In this document: in pieces, positions 1-7,724 of the stretch
Position numbering within the stretch: position 1 is the stretch's first letter
Layout of the letters: every line of letters starts with the position of its first letter
NCBI GenBank assembly: GCA_002381805.1
Contig: DFXZ01000002.1
Coordinates: forward strand, 62,001 to 126,000
Length of the DNA: 64,000 bases
Direction of reading: 5' to 3'
DNA from: Bdellovibrio sp. UBA4095
Lineage (GTDB): Bacteria; Bdellovibrionota; Bdellovibrionia; Bdellovibrionales; Bdellovibrionaceae
Notes under the pieces: generated by a model
Databases searched by the model: none
What the model was told of the DNA's origin: nothing
What the model saw: only the letters and a program-made list of their open reading frames with translations
Translations under genes and position numbers: made by a program

Positions 1-197
1 GAAATTTTATGAAGCTGAGAAATGGATCCGTAAGAGGTGTATCCGCCTTTATAGTTTTTAAGCGACCAGAGTTGCCCTTCCTCATCTATTTCAGAATAAC
101 GTATAGCTTCCTTGGCGATCTCTTTATTGAGCCCTAGGGTGCTTTCTTTGGTAAGGGAAGCGGCGTAAATAAATGTTGGGAAAAGACTCTGTATCAT
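1..197 (-). CDS. 2OG-Fe(II) oxygenase-like protein, N-terminal part (cut by window edge)
   Basis: The reverse strand reads an open frame from an ATG at 197-195 to the window edge, giving the first 65 residues of a protein. A GGAG motif lies about 10 bases upstream of the start. The N-terminus (MIQSLFPTFIY) and a later GGYTSYGSISQLHK stretch resemble a family of putative 2-oxoglutarate/Fe(II) oxygenases (TIGR02466-like) that begin with an FPTPIY-type motif and have a YTSY...L..L segment. The iron-binding HxD...H residues would lie outside the window, so the catalytic assignment cannot be confirmed. The frame and start are clear; the family call is moderate. Confidence 0.55.
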   Translation of the reverse strand, partial: MIQSLFPTFIYAASLTKESTLGLNKEIAKEAIRYSEIDEEGQLWSLKNYKGGYTSYGSISQLHKI

Positions 198-414
198 AAT
201 GAGACATCTCCATCATGGGTGCTTTTGAAAAGCCCTTATTATGTTGCTCACAATAAATTCTTTCCGATGGCAATTCAAGAAGTGAAAAGAAATTAGACAG
301 TCGATGCGCGCGTTTGGGAACCTCGTTTCGCTTTGAAACGCTTTGCCCCCTCTAAAATCAAGCTTAGGCGGCACCCCCCTTGCTCTAGTAAGAGGTATAA
401 CCAAGGAGACACAT

Positions 415-750
415 ATGAAAAAGCAAATCTTAACAGCAGTAATCGCTCTGATCCCTTCACTCGGTTTCGCTAAAGTTGCGGACTTCAACGCGCTTATTTC
501 GGAGAATATGAATGCTCAGCAAGAGCTTCATACAGAACTGGCTGATTCACTACAAACTTCACGCAAAGCGGTTCAGAAAAAGAATCAGCGTCACCGTATC
601 GTGATCGTAGAAGAAAAAGGCTCTTCATATAATGCTCCCACTCGCAAAGATCTTTTGGCCTTTAAAAAGGAAAAAGTTCAGCACCGTGCTAACGATAAGA
701 AGATGCAAGAGCGCTTCGCAAACGAGTTGAATTCGTCTGAGTCGTTCTAA
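415..750 (+). CDS. Small exported basic protein, function unknown
   Basis: This is a 111-residue protein with a clear Sec signal peptide (MKKQ, hydrophobic core, cleavage near GFA-KV at residue 19). The ATG at 415 follows AAGGAGACACAT, a strong ribosome binding site; the longer frame upstream has no such site. The mature part is hydrophilic and rich in Lys, Gln and Arg (KKNQRHR, KKEKVQHR) and has no cysteine, so it may bind an acidic or nucleic-acid partner; that is a guess. I recognise no family. Its stop overlaps the end of the convergent recombinase gene by four bases. A 6-bp hairpin (324-329 with 335-340) lies about 75 bases upstream. Confidence 0.7.
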   Translation: MKKQILTAVIALIPSLGFAKVADFNALISENMNAQQELHTELADSLQTSRKAVQKKNQRHRIVIVEEKGSSYNAPTRKDLLAFKKEKVQHRANDKKMQERFANELNSSESF

Positions 751-1280
751 AGAATCAATTTCTTGAGTTCTTGCTGAGAGTACACATAGTCAGCATAGAC
801 CATGGTATTGGTGATATTTCGATGCCCCAAAGCCACCTGAACCAGTCGCAGATCCTTGGTTTTCTGGTAAAGTTCGATGGCAAAAGTGTGCCTTAAAGCA
901 TGAAACTTCTTGGGGATGGGACGGTAAAGCTCCCAAATTTGATAAAGTCTTGGATAAGTAATTGGGAACACTCTTGTTCCCGATTCTTTTTCTGCAAATC
1001 GATGTAATTGAGCGAAAAAATCAGAATGTACCGGAATTTCCCTGTCATTCGAGTTCTTTAAACCCCGGATAAAAATACTTTCGTCATAAGGATTCAAATC
1101 GGTCTTTTGGATGTTTAAAACCTCTTGAGCCCGGGCCCCCGTGCGTAAGGCGACCGAAATCATAAAAGAGTTTCGAGGATCTTTATCTTGAAAATCTTTA
1201 AGAATCTTGCGGAGGCGTTCGACTTCAGGGGGGAGTAAATACTTGTTCTTATTAAGCTGATACCGAGATGGAAATGACAT
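747..1280 (-). CDS. Tyrosine recombinase consisting of the catalytic domain only
   Basis: At 177 residues this is about half the usual 300-400 of tyrosine recombinases and integrases. All catalytic residues of the family are visible in order: Arg50 in TGARAQE, a probable beta-hairpin Lys75, His127 and Arg130 in HALRH, His153 in LGHRNI, and the nucleophile Tyr162 in TMVYADY. The N-terminal SAM-like core-binding domain that normally clamps DNA is missing; only about 20 residues precede the catalytic fold. It could work as a simplified recombinase, with a partner, or be a remnant under selection, since the frame is intact. No phage or transposon genes adjoin it. A 28-bp palindrome lies 170 bases upstream of its start. 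Confidence 0.85.
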   Translation of the reverse strand: MSFPSRYQLNKNKYLLPPEVERLRKILKDFQDKDPRNSFMISVALRTGARAQEVLNIQKTDLNPYDESIFIRGLKNSNDREIPVHSDFFAQLHRFAEKESGTRVFPITYPRLYQIWELYRPIPKKFHALRHTFAIELYQKTKDLRLVQVALGHRNITNTMVYADYVYSQQELKKLIL

Positions 1281-1449
1281 AACTCATAATTCAAGAGTCC
1301 CCAGAAACTGACAAGACGCATTGCATTCAAAGTAATGATAGGTAAAAAATATTTGTTTAGAAAGGTCAAGTCTAGTCCCGCCGCAACGCATCGACGTCGT
1401 AACCGCAAATATCTCCACCAGCAAAAGACAATAAAATCATATATTTAGT

Positions 1450-1477
1450 ACTATAGCTTATAACTATAAGCTATAGT
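1450..1477. repeat. 28-bp near-perfect palindrome in an AT-rich intergenic region
   Basis: Bases 1450-1462 are the exact reverse complement of 1465-1477, giving two 13-bp arms around a 2-base centre. It sits in the 369-base gap (1281-1649) between the start of the recombinase and the start of the HTH protein, so it is in both promoter regions. Such a site suits a dimeric DNA-binding protein: an operator for the neighbouring HTH protein, or a binding/crossover site for the recombinase. It has no T tract, so it is not a standard terminator. A weaker inverted repeat (1607-1611 with 1618-1622) lies closer to the HTH gene. I see no other gene in this gap. Confidence 0.6.
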
Positions 1478-1649
1478 CTGTTTTGAAAATAGGGGTAGTG
1501 AGCCCTGTCTTTTGAAAATCTTTTGAGGTTTCAACGACTTAGCTTGACCCGGCAAACTTGATCAAGCAATCTCATACGTATTATACAACGCTTTTTAATG
1601 TGTAAAACAACACAAATGTTGTGAAATGCAACGATTCTGGAGGGTCTGT

Positions 1650-2240
1650 ATGGAGTTAGATATGGTCGAGGCTGGCTTTGAAGGTACTGAAAAGAGCTCC
1701 CCAGACGAGTCATTTTTGGAGGGGGATCTAGGGCCTCGTTCAAAGACCTCTTTAAGAATGCATTATGAGGCTCAAGTAGCGGTCATTCGGAAGCAGCTCG
1801 GAAATCTCGAAGAAATTCGGGGGAATTTAGGGCTTTCACAGCGCAAAATATCCCAGCTTTTAATGGTGGATCCGTCCAGTTGGACTCGTTGGACTCGAAA
1901 GGGAGATGAAGCTCCTCCGCATATTTGGCGAGCTTTGCAGTGGTATTTGGCGCTGAATGAAAAGCTCCCCGGACTGACTCCACAATATTTCATCAGTACG
2001 AGCCCTCAGAATCTGCATGAAAAAGCACTTAAAGAGCTAGAAGTGGAGCGCCAGGAGCGGACGCAAGATATCGATCAATTAAGTCTGCAAATGCAGCAAT
2101 TCCAGGCTGAAAAAAGCTCTCTGCACTCTGAAATTAGCAGTTTAAAAAAAGACCTGAAATTTCATAAGAAGATGAGTATAGTCATTTTGCTTTTAAGTTT
2201 AAGTTGGGCCCTGATTTTACTACTCGGAAAAATTCTATGA
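1650..2240 (+). CDS. HTH domain - coiled coil - C-terminal membrane anchor protein
   Basis: The start at 1650 is chosen because GGAGGG lies 5 bases upstream; it gives 196 residues. A helix-turn-helix of XRE type sits near residues 55-100 (LGLSQRKISQLLMVDPSSWTRW...). It is followed by a long hydrophilic coiled-coil stretch rich in Glu, Gln and Leu, and a single hydrophobic segment of about 20 residues at the very C-terminus. The protein therefore looks like a DNA-binding domain held at the inner membrane by its tail. Its TGA overlaps the argS ATG (ATGA), so the two are translationally coupled. The target and signal are unknown. The palindrome upstream could be its own operator. Confidence 0.75.
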   Translation: MELDMVEAGFEGTEKSSPDESFLEGDLGPRSKTSLRMHYEAQVAVIRKQLGNLEEIRGNLGLSQRKISQLLMVDPSSWTRWTRKGDEAPPHIWRALQWYLALNEKLPGLTPQYFISTSPQNLHEKALKELEVERQERTQDIDQLSLQMQQFQAEKSSLHSEISSLKKDLKFHKKMSIVILLLSLSWALILLLGKIL

Positions 2241-3982
2241 TCAAACATGACGCCATTCGCCTTTTAGCCACCGAAAAAATAGCCTCTGCACTAGAAAAAA
2301 TGGGTCAGTCTCTAAGCTCTGATGACATTTATAAAGCCCTTGTGGAGCCTCCAAACTCTGAGATGGGCGACTTAGCTTTTGGTTGCTTTACGCTCGCTAA
2401 AGCTCTTAAAAAAGGGCCGCCGCAAATCTCTGCTGAGTTGGTAAAGAATATTGAAGCGACTGGCTATGTCGCAAAGGTGCAGGCCGCAGGTCCTTATGTG
2501 AATTTCACGTTTACGGCGAATTGCCATGGCGAGCAAATTCTTAATCATATATTAGACGGCAGCTTTTTTAAAAAACAGCTGGTCGAAGCCTCGCCGAAAA
2601 CCATGATTGAGTATTCTCAACCCAACACGCACAAAGAACTGCATGTCGGACACATGAGAAATCTCTGTTTAGGCGATGCAATCGTTAGAATGCTTCGTTA
2701 TGCAGGCCGAGACATTGTTTCTTCGACCTTCCCTGGAGACATGGGAACACACGTCGCAAAATGCCTTTGGTATATGAAAAAGCACAACCAAGAGCCAGTT
2801 CCTGCAGAGGGAAAAGGGGAGTGGTTGGGGCGAATGTACTCTAAAGCGAACCTTCTTTTGGAAGATCAAAACGGCACTCCCCAAGAGGATACCAATCGCC
2901 AAGAACTCACAGAGATTTTACGTCAGTTGGAATCTCAACAAGGCCCCTATTTTCAGCTCTGGAAGGAAACTCGTGAGTGGTCCATCGCGCTTATGAAGAA
3001 GGTCTATGCTTGGGCTGATGTTCATTTTGACGAGTGGTACTTTGAATCCGAGATGGACGCTCCTTCCGCAGCCTGGGTGAAAGAGCTTTATGCCGAAGGC
3101 AAGCTTGAGAAATCAAACGGCGCTATCGGCAAGAACCTGGAAGAAGAAAATCTAGGTTTTTGCATGCTTTTGAAATCAGATGGCAATGGACTTTACGCGA
3201 CCAAGGATTTGCTATTAGCTCGCCACAAATTTGAAGACGTTCATATTGAAAAAAGCGTTTACATCGTCGACATGCGCCAGGCATTGCATTTTAAACAAGT
3301 CTTTAGAGTGCTCGAATTGCTTGGTTTTGAACAGGCGAAGAACTGCTACCATTTGCAGTATAATTACGTCGAATTGCCAGATGGAGCGATGAGTTCTCGC
3401 AAAGGCAATATCGTGCCTTTGACTGAACTTGTGCACCGTATGGAAGAGCATGTGAAAAGTACATATCTAAATAGATATGCCGGGGAGTGGTCGACCGAAG
3501 ATATTGATATGATCGCGGGACAGGTCGCCAAGGGTGCCATTTTCTACGGCATGCTTCGCATGGACACCAATAAAAAAATTGTCTTCGATATGAACGAATG
3601 GCTGAAGCTGGATGGTGAATCCGGTCCCTTTATTCAGTACTCTCATGCGCGAATTTCAAGTCTTGCGAGGAAGTTCCCGCGTTCAAAATCAACAGTGGAT
3701 TGGAGCACTTTGATGCATGCATCTGAGCGGCAACTGATGCAGTCATTGTTCGGATTTAATACTTCAGTTGCCATGGCATCGGAGAACTTTAAGCCGGCTG
3801 CTGTGTGCACTTATCTTTACGAACTCGCTAAAAAATTCAATGTCTTCTATCACGAATGTCCGATTGGCACCGAGAAAGATGAAGCCGTTCGAGAGGCCCG
3901 TTTGGCATTGGCAGAAGCGGTTGGAAAAACACTGAAGCAAGGTTTGTCAGTTTTGGGAATTCCAGCTCCCGAGAAAATGTAG
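2237..3982 (+). CDS. argS: Arginyl-tRNA synthetase
   Basis: This 581-residue class I aminoacyl-tRNA synthetase charges tRNA-Arg with arginine in the cytoplasm. It shows the N-terminal Add-1 domain that recognises the tRNA D-loop (residues 1-115), the HIGH motif as HVGH at 136-139 in the typical QPNTHKELHVGHMRN context, the KMSKS equivalent as MSSRKGN at 385-391, and a C-terminal anticodon-binding helical domain (DALR type) ending in KQGLSVLGIPAPEKM. Length is normal for the family. The start overlaps the stop of the preceding HTH gene by ATGA, so argS is probably co-transcribed with and coupled to it. A weak hairpin follows the stop (4020-4039). Confidence 0.95.
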   Translation: MIKHDAIRLLATEKIASALEKMGQSLSSDDIYKALVEPPNSEMGDLAFGCFTLAKALKKGPPQISAELVKNIEATGYVAKVQAAGPYVNFTFTANCHGEQILNHILDGSFFKKQLVEASPKTMIEYSQPNTHKELHVGHMRNLCLGDAIVRMLRYAGRDIVSSTFPGDMGTHVAKCLWYMKKHNQEPVPAEGKGEWLGRMYSKANLLLEDQNGTPQEDTNRQELTEILRQLESQQGPYFQLWKETREWSIALMKKVYAWADVHFDEWYFESEMDAPSAAWVKELYAEGKLEKSNGAIGKNLEEENLGFCMLLKSDGNGLYATKDLLLARHKFEDVHIEKSVYIVDMRQALHFKQVFRVLELLGFEQAKNCYHLQYNYVELPDGAMSSRKGNIVPLTELVHRMEEHVKSTYLNRYAGEWSTEDIDMIAGQVAKGAIFYGMLRMDTNKKIVFDMNEWLKLDGESGPFIQYSHARISSLARKFPRSKSTVDWSTLMHASERQLMQSLFGFNTSVAMASENFKPAAVCTYLYELAKKFNVFYHECPIGTEKDEAVREARLALAEAVGKTLKQGLSVLGIPAPEKM

Positions 3983-4019
3983 TTCGGCGGTTCATTCCCG
4001 AGTTGTATTCTGATATGTG

Positions 4020-4057
4020 GCGCGCTCCAGCGAGTGCGCTGCATTATTACTAGTCTT
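4020..4057 (+). terminator. Possible terminator after argS
   Basis: Bases 4020-4027 can pair with 4032-4039 (8 bp including one G-U pair, 4-base loop). A T-rich run lies about ten bases further on (4053-4057). The distance between stem and T run is long for an intrinsic terminator, so this is a weak call. Confidence 0.3.
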
Positions 4058-4111
4058 TTTACTCAATTCAAACCATGATCCCTGAGCAATTAAAAAAGAA
4101 GGAGCCTTATT

Positions 4112-5227
4112 TTGGGAACTTTTGAGATTATCTCGAAGCATGGTGATCATGAACAAGTCGTATTTTGCAACGACCCAACAGTGGGTCTAAAGGCGATCAT
4201 TGCGATCCATAACACTTCTTTGGGTCCAGCTTTGGGTGGCACTCGTATGTGGAACTATAAGAACGAAGACGAAGCTCTTGTTGACGTTCTTCGCTTATCT
4301 AAAGGTATGACTTATAAAGCTGCAGCTTCAGGTTTGAACTTGGGCGGTGGCAAGGCCGTTATTATCGGCGATTCAAAGACACAAAAGTCTGAAGGCATGT
4401 TCCGTGCCTTTGGTCAGTTCGTAAACTCTTTAAATGGTAAGTACATCACGGCAGAAGACGTAGGTACGAGTGTTCAAGATATGGAGCATATCTATATGGA
4501 GACTCGCTGGGTGACTGGTATTCCTAAAGAACTCGGTGGTTCGGGTGATCCGTCTCCCTACACAGCTCATGGCGTTTACATGGGAATTAAAGCCTCTGCG
4601 AAAGAGAAATTCGGCACAGATTCTCTAAAGGGTATGAGAATTAACGTTCAGGGCCTTGGTAATGTTGGATCTCACTTGGTTAAGCACCTTAAAGACGAAG
4701 GTGCTGTTATCACTGTTGCTGACATCGATGCTGAACGTACTAAAAACGTCGCAGAGAAGTTCAGCGCCAAAGCGGTTTCTCCAGATGAAATCCTCTTCCA
4801 AGAATGCGATATTTTAGCGCCATGTGCTTTGGGCGCTATCGTAAACGATGACTCGATCACCAAATTGAAAACAAAAGTGATTGCCGGTGGTGCGAACAAT
4901 CTTTTAGCTGAATCTCGCCATGGCGATCAGTTGAAAGAATTGGGAATTCTTTATGCTCCAGATTATGTAATCAATGCGGGCGGCTTGATGAACGTTTTTG
5001 TCGAGCTTGAAGGCTACTCTCCAGATCGCGCGTTCGAAAAGACTAAAAAGGTTTATAACAACCTTGAGAAAGTTTATGCGATTGCAAAACGCGACAATGT
5101 GGGAACTCATACGGCGGCAGATCGTTTAGCCGAAGAGCGCATTGCTACTATTGGTCACTTGAAGCAGCGCCATCCGGGGCTTTCATCACGCGCCTTCACG
5201 ACACTTAAAGAAGTTCATAAGCGTTAA
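4112..5227 (+). CDS. ldh: Leucine dehydrogenase (Glu/Leu/Phe/Val dehydrogenase family)
   Basis: This 371-residue cytoplasmic enzyme carries out NAD-dependent oxidative deamination of branched-chain amino acids. Visible features are the substrate-binding glycine-rich segment with Lys69 (TYKAAASGLNLGGGK) and catalytic Lys81, the EDVGTSVQDM segment, and the Rossmann GxGxxG motif in VQGLGNVG near residue 180. Length matches leucine/valine dehydrogenases rather than the longer glutamate dehydrogenases. The start is TTG at 4112, supported by AAGGAG upstream. For an amino-acid-fed predator this would feed carbon from prey protein into central metabolism; that role is inferred. Two hairpin terminators follow. 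Confidence 0.9.
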   Translation: MGTFEIISKHGDHEQVVFCNDPTVGLKAIIAIHNTSLGPALGGTRMWNYKNEDEALVDVLRLSKGMTYKAAASGLNLGGGKAVIIGDSKTQKSEGMFRAFGQFVNSLNGKYITAEDVGTSVQDMEHIYMETRWVTGIPKELGGSGDPSPYTAHGVYMGIKASAKEKFGTDSLKGMRINVQGLGNVGSHLVKHLKDEGAVITVADIDAERTKNVAEKFSAKAVSPDEILFQECDILAPCALGAIVNDDSITKLKTKVIAGGANNLLAESRHGDQLKELGILYAPDYVINAGGLMNVFVELEGYSPDRAFEKTKKVYNNLEKVYAIAKRDNVGTHTAADRLAEERIATIGHLKQRHPGLSSRAFTTLKEVHKR

Positions 5228-5230
5228 TCA

Positions 5231-5253
5231 CGAAGGCTTCGGCCTTTGTTTTT
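5231..5253 (+). terminator. Intrinsic terminator after leucine dehydrogenase
   Basis: A short stem (5233-5237 with 5242-5246) closes a stable TTCG loop and runs directly into a T tract interrupted by one G (5245-5253). It starts four bases after the dehydrogenase stop. Confidence 0.75.
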
Positions 5254-5268
5254 GCGCACCGAGTGATA

Positions 5269-5296
5269 AGAGGGCCCTTTCTCGGGTCCTCTTTCT
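5269..5296 (+). terminator. Second hairpin downstream of leucine dehydrogenase
   Basis: Bases 5269-5277 pair with 5284-5292 (9 bp with one G-U pair, 6-base loop), followed by TTCTT. It is a backup terminator or a leader hairpin of the next gene, whose start is 70 bases on. Confidence 0.5.
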
Positions 5297-5361
5297 TGAC
5301 ATCCTTCCAGGACCAAAGAACAATCTTTCCTCGTAAGTATCTATTAACAGCGAGGAATATC

Positions 5362-6171
5362 TTGAGCAAAAAAATCTCTAAAGAAGACTTAAAGAGTCCA
5401 GACCAGGTCACGCAAACACTCAGACAAGGCTTTGTTTGGACAACGGCGCATTCAAAAATAGTCATTACGGTCGTTTTGGCATTTATCGTGGTTGGCTCTG
5501 GTATTTCTTTGATGGGTTATCTTTCAGACAAAAAAGAGTCAGCTCAACAAGAAAAGTACTTCCTCTTAGAAAAGTCCTACACTCAAAAGAAAGCGGACTT
5601 TGAAGCTGCGGCACGTGCCGAAAACATGGCGGCCCAGACGAAAAACTCTAAGACACCCCCTCCTGCAGCGGACCCAACGAAAAAAGCAACAGGTGATTTA
5701 GAAAAAGATTATGGAACAGTCGTTGCCGGTTTTGAAAGCTTCATCAAAGAAGAACCTAAAACGAAAGCTGCTCAAATGGCGGCGTTGAATCTAAGTGACA
5801 TCTATCTTGGGTATAACAAAACTGATGAAGCTATTGCGGCGCTAGATAAAGTCCAGGCGGGTCTAGATAAAAGCGATGTTCTGACTTCTCTAGTATGGAT
5901 GCAGCTTGGAAATGCCCAGGCAAATAAGCAAGACTGTCAGGCGGCTGTGCAGACTTGGCAAAAAATTGTCAGCGCAAAAAGTCTTGCGTTCTCTCATGGT
6001 GAGGCAAAACTGCGCATGGGACTTTGTTTTGAATCAATGAATGACTTAGCTAAGGCCGAAGAATTTTACACTGAAGTGAGTAAAGCGGATGCAAACGGTG
6101 GAACCGATTTCAATGCGTCTCAAGAAGCTCAGAAATATTTACGCCTTCTAAAAGCGAAAAAGAACCTCTAA
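5362..6171 (+). CDS. YfgM-like tetratricopeptide membrane protein
   Basis: This is a 269-residue protein starting at TTG 5362, ten bases after a GAGG ribosome binding site; the upstream extension of the frame is not protein-like. It has a short cytoplasmic N-terminus, one transmembrane helix near residues 33-54, and a periplasmic region with TPR-like helical repeats (DEAIAALDK, AKAEEFYTEV, AEAKLRMGLCFESM). That layout is the one of YfgM (PF09976), an inner-membrane protein that works with the SecYEG translocon and periplasmic chaperones. It is followed 14 bases later by a BamB gene, the same neighbour as in E. coli, which strengthens the call. A Pro/Lys-rich linker lies near residues 85-110. 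Confidence 0.8.
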   Translation: MSKKISKEDLKSPDQVTQTLRQGFVWTTAHSKIVITVVLAFIVVGSGISLMGYLSDKKESAQQEKYFLLEKSYTQKKADFEAAARAENMAAQTKNSKTPPPAADPTKKATGDLEKDYGTVVAGFESFIKEEPKTKAAQMAALNLSDIYLGYNKTDEAIAALDKVQAGLDKSDVLTSLVWMQLGNAQANKQDCQAAVQTWQKIVSAKSLAFSHGEAKLRMGLCFESMNDLAKAEEFYTEVSKADANGGTDFNASQEAQKYLRLLKAKKNL

Positions 6172-6185
6172 GAACGGAACTCTGA

Positions 6186-7334
6186 ATGGTGATTCGATTA
6201 CTTGTACTATCATCTCTTTTGTTAATGGGCTGCTCAACGTTTCAGAAAAACTTGGAGCGCTGGAGCTCGTCCAACGAAAACAAAAGAGAATTCACCATTA
6301 AGACTGCCTGGGTTCGCCAGACCACTGAAAAAGATAATCTGGGCTTTCGTAAAATCAACCGCATGATGCCGATGCTGGTTGGAGACCTCGTGATTCAAGG
6401 AAACGGCCTTGACGGCATTTCGGCTTACGAGCGGTCCAATGGACAGCTTAAATGGCGTTTACCCATTGAAAACGGTGTAGAGCCCAGTGCAACCGTCATT
6501 AGAGATCGCTTGTTTTTTGGAGCCAGTGACGGCAATTTTTACTCCATCGCAGCCAGCACGGGTGAAGTTCAGTGGAGGTTTTCGACGAACGCGGAAAATC
6601 TCTCAGCTCCGCTATTGAATGATGGAATTATTTATTTCCTTGCTGGTAATAACGTTCTTTATGCTTTGGATGCAGCGACGGGACGGCAGTTGTGGCTGCA
6701 TTCAAGACAAGATACTTCTCAGTTTTCGATTCGTGGAGGCGGCCGCCCGACTCTTCACAAAGGAAACATCTATATTGGTTTTTCTGACGGATCATTGGTT
6801 GCTCTGAATGCAAAATCGGGAGCTTCAGTATGGGAAGTTCAGTTGAATCGTAACAAACGATTCCGTGATATCGATGCGACACCTGTTATTGACGGAGACC
6901 AGCTTTATGTCACTGGATACGATGATAAGCTTTATTGCCTTTCTGCTGAAAAAGGTGAGGTGTTGTGGCGTATAGATGGCGGTGGCTACAGCGCAGTCAC
7001 TTTAGCTGGCGATAAACTGATCTATCCTACGACAACAGGTGATATTCGAGCCCTTAAAAAAACCGATGGAACCATACTTTGGTCACACTCGCTAAAGAAA
7101 GGCATTGGTACTCATGTCCAGCTTTTCAAAGGAGTTTTGGTTTTTGGCGAGTCTCAAGGAAAACTTCAGTTTCTTGACCAAAACACTGGAAAGCTAATAG
7201 GAAGTTTTGAGCCGGGACGAGGTATTTTATCTACGCCCGAAGTGGATGAGAAAAATAACCGCGTTTATTTTATTTCGGGTGAAGCCAACCTCTACGCGAT
7301 CGATGCGGGCTGGGTTCAAACACCCCATTTCTAA
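6186..7334 (+). CDS. bamB: Outer membrane protein assembly factor BamB
   Basis: This 382-residue lipoprotein folds as a PQQ-type beta-propeller. The signal peptide ends in a lipobox with Cys16 (LLLMGC), so it is anchored to the outer membrane from the periplasmic side. Repeated blade motifs are visible (SAYERSNGQLKWR, YSIAASTGEVQWRF, YALDAATGRQLW, VALNAKSGASVWEV, YCLSAEKGEVLWRI). BamB helps BamA fold and insert outer-membrane beta-barrels. It lies in a probable operon with the YfgM-like gene upstream and a small lipoprotein gene 9 bases downstream. The der GTPase gene that often follows in other proteobacteria is absent here. Confidence 0.88.
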   Translation: MVIRLLVLSSLLLMGCSTFQKNLERWSSSNENKREFTIKTAWVRQTTEKDNLGFRKINRMMPMLVGDLVIQGNGLDGISAYERSNGQLKWRLPIENGVEPSATVIRDRLFFGASDGNFYSIAASTGEVQWRFSTNAENLSAPLLNDGIIYFLAGNNVLYALDAATGRQLWLHSRQDTSQFSIRGGGRPTLHKGNIYIGFSDGSLVALNAKSGASVWEVQLNRNKRFRDIDATPVIDGDQLYVTGYDDKLYCLSAEKGEVLWRIDGGGYSAVTLAGDKLIYPTTTGDIRALKKTDGTILWSHSLKKGIGTHVQLFKGVLVFGESQGKLQFLDQNTGKLIGSFEPGRGILSTPEVDEKNNRVYFISGEANLYAIDAGWVQTPHF

Positions 7335-7343
7335 GGAGGCTCT

Positions 7344-7724
7344 ATGAAAAAATTCCTGCTCTTGCCTTTTTTATTTGTTCTAGCCTCTTGCACGCATGGA
7401 AATTGTCGAGCACAGAAGATGGCTGAAAAGCGTTCCGAGAAACCGGAGGTGACTATGGATAAGGCTGCGGCTGCAACTGAACGAATTAAAGTCTTCAAAC
7501 CCGATGGATCTCTGCAATGTGGTCAAGGGAAAGCCATTCCGGTAAAGGAAATGGAAAAAGAACTTACTGGAATCAAAGTTTATTCAAGTTCGAATCAGAA
7601 CGATGGAAAAATGCGTATTCAGCTTTGCGGAAGCCCAACGGGCAACTCCAATGTCTACGAGATTGATCGTAAAGACCTGGATGCTGCCTTGAAATTGGGA
7701 TTTAAAGAGTGGTTGGCAGAATAA
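7344..7724 (+). CDS. Small lipoprotein, function unknown
   Basis: This 126-residue protein begins with a lipoprotein signal peptide ending in LASC (Cys16). A strong AAGGAGG site lies just upstream, overlapping the end of bamB, so it is probably translated in the same operon. The mature part is hydrophilic with two further cysteines (QCGQG and LCGSP) that could form a disulfide. No family is recognised; a role near the Bam complex is only suggested by position. Its last 23 bases overlap the end of the convergent Fic gene. Confidence 0.7.
   Translation: MKKFLLLPFLFVLASCTHGNCRAQKMAEKRSEKPEVTMDKAAAATERIKVFKPDGSLQCGQGKAIPVKEMEKELTGIKVYSSSNQNDGKMRIQLCGSPTGNSNVYEIDRKDLDAALKLGFKEWLAE

Noticed and set aside
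747..2240. The recombinase region as an integrated mobile element.
   Set aside because: No flanking direct repeats, phage genes, transposase or second integrase module were seen. The recombinase could be a resident gene.
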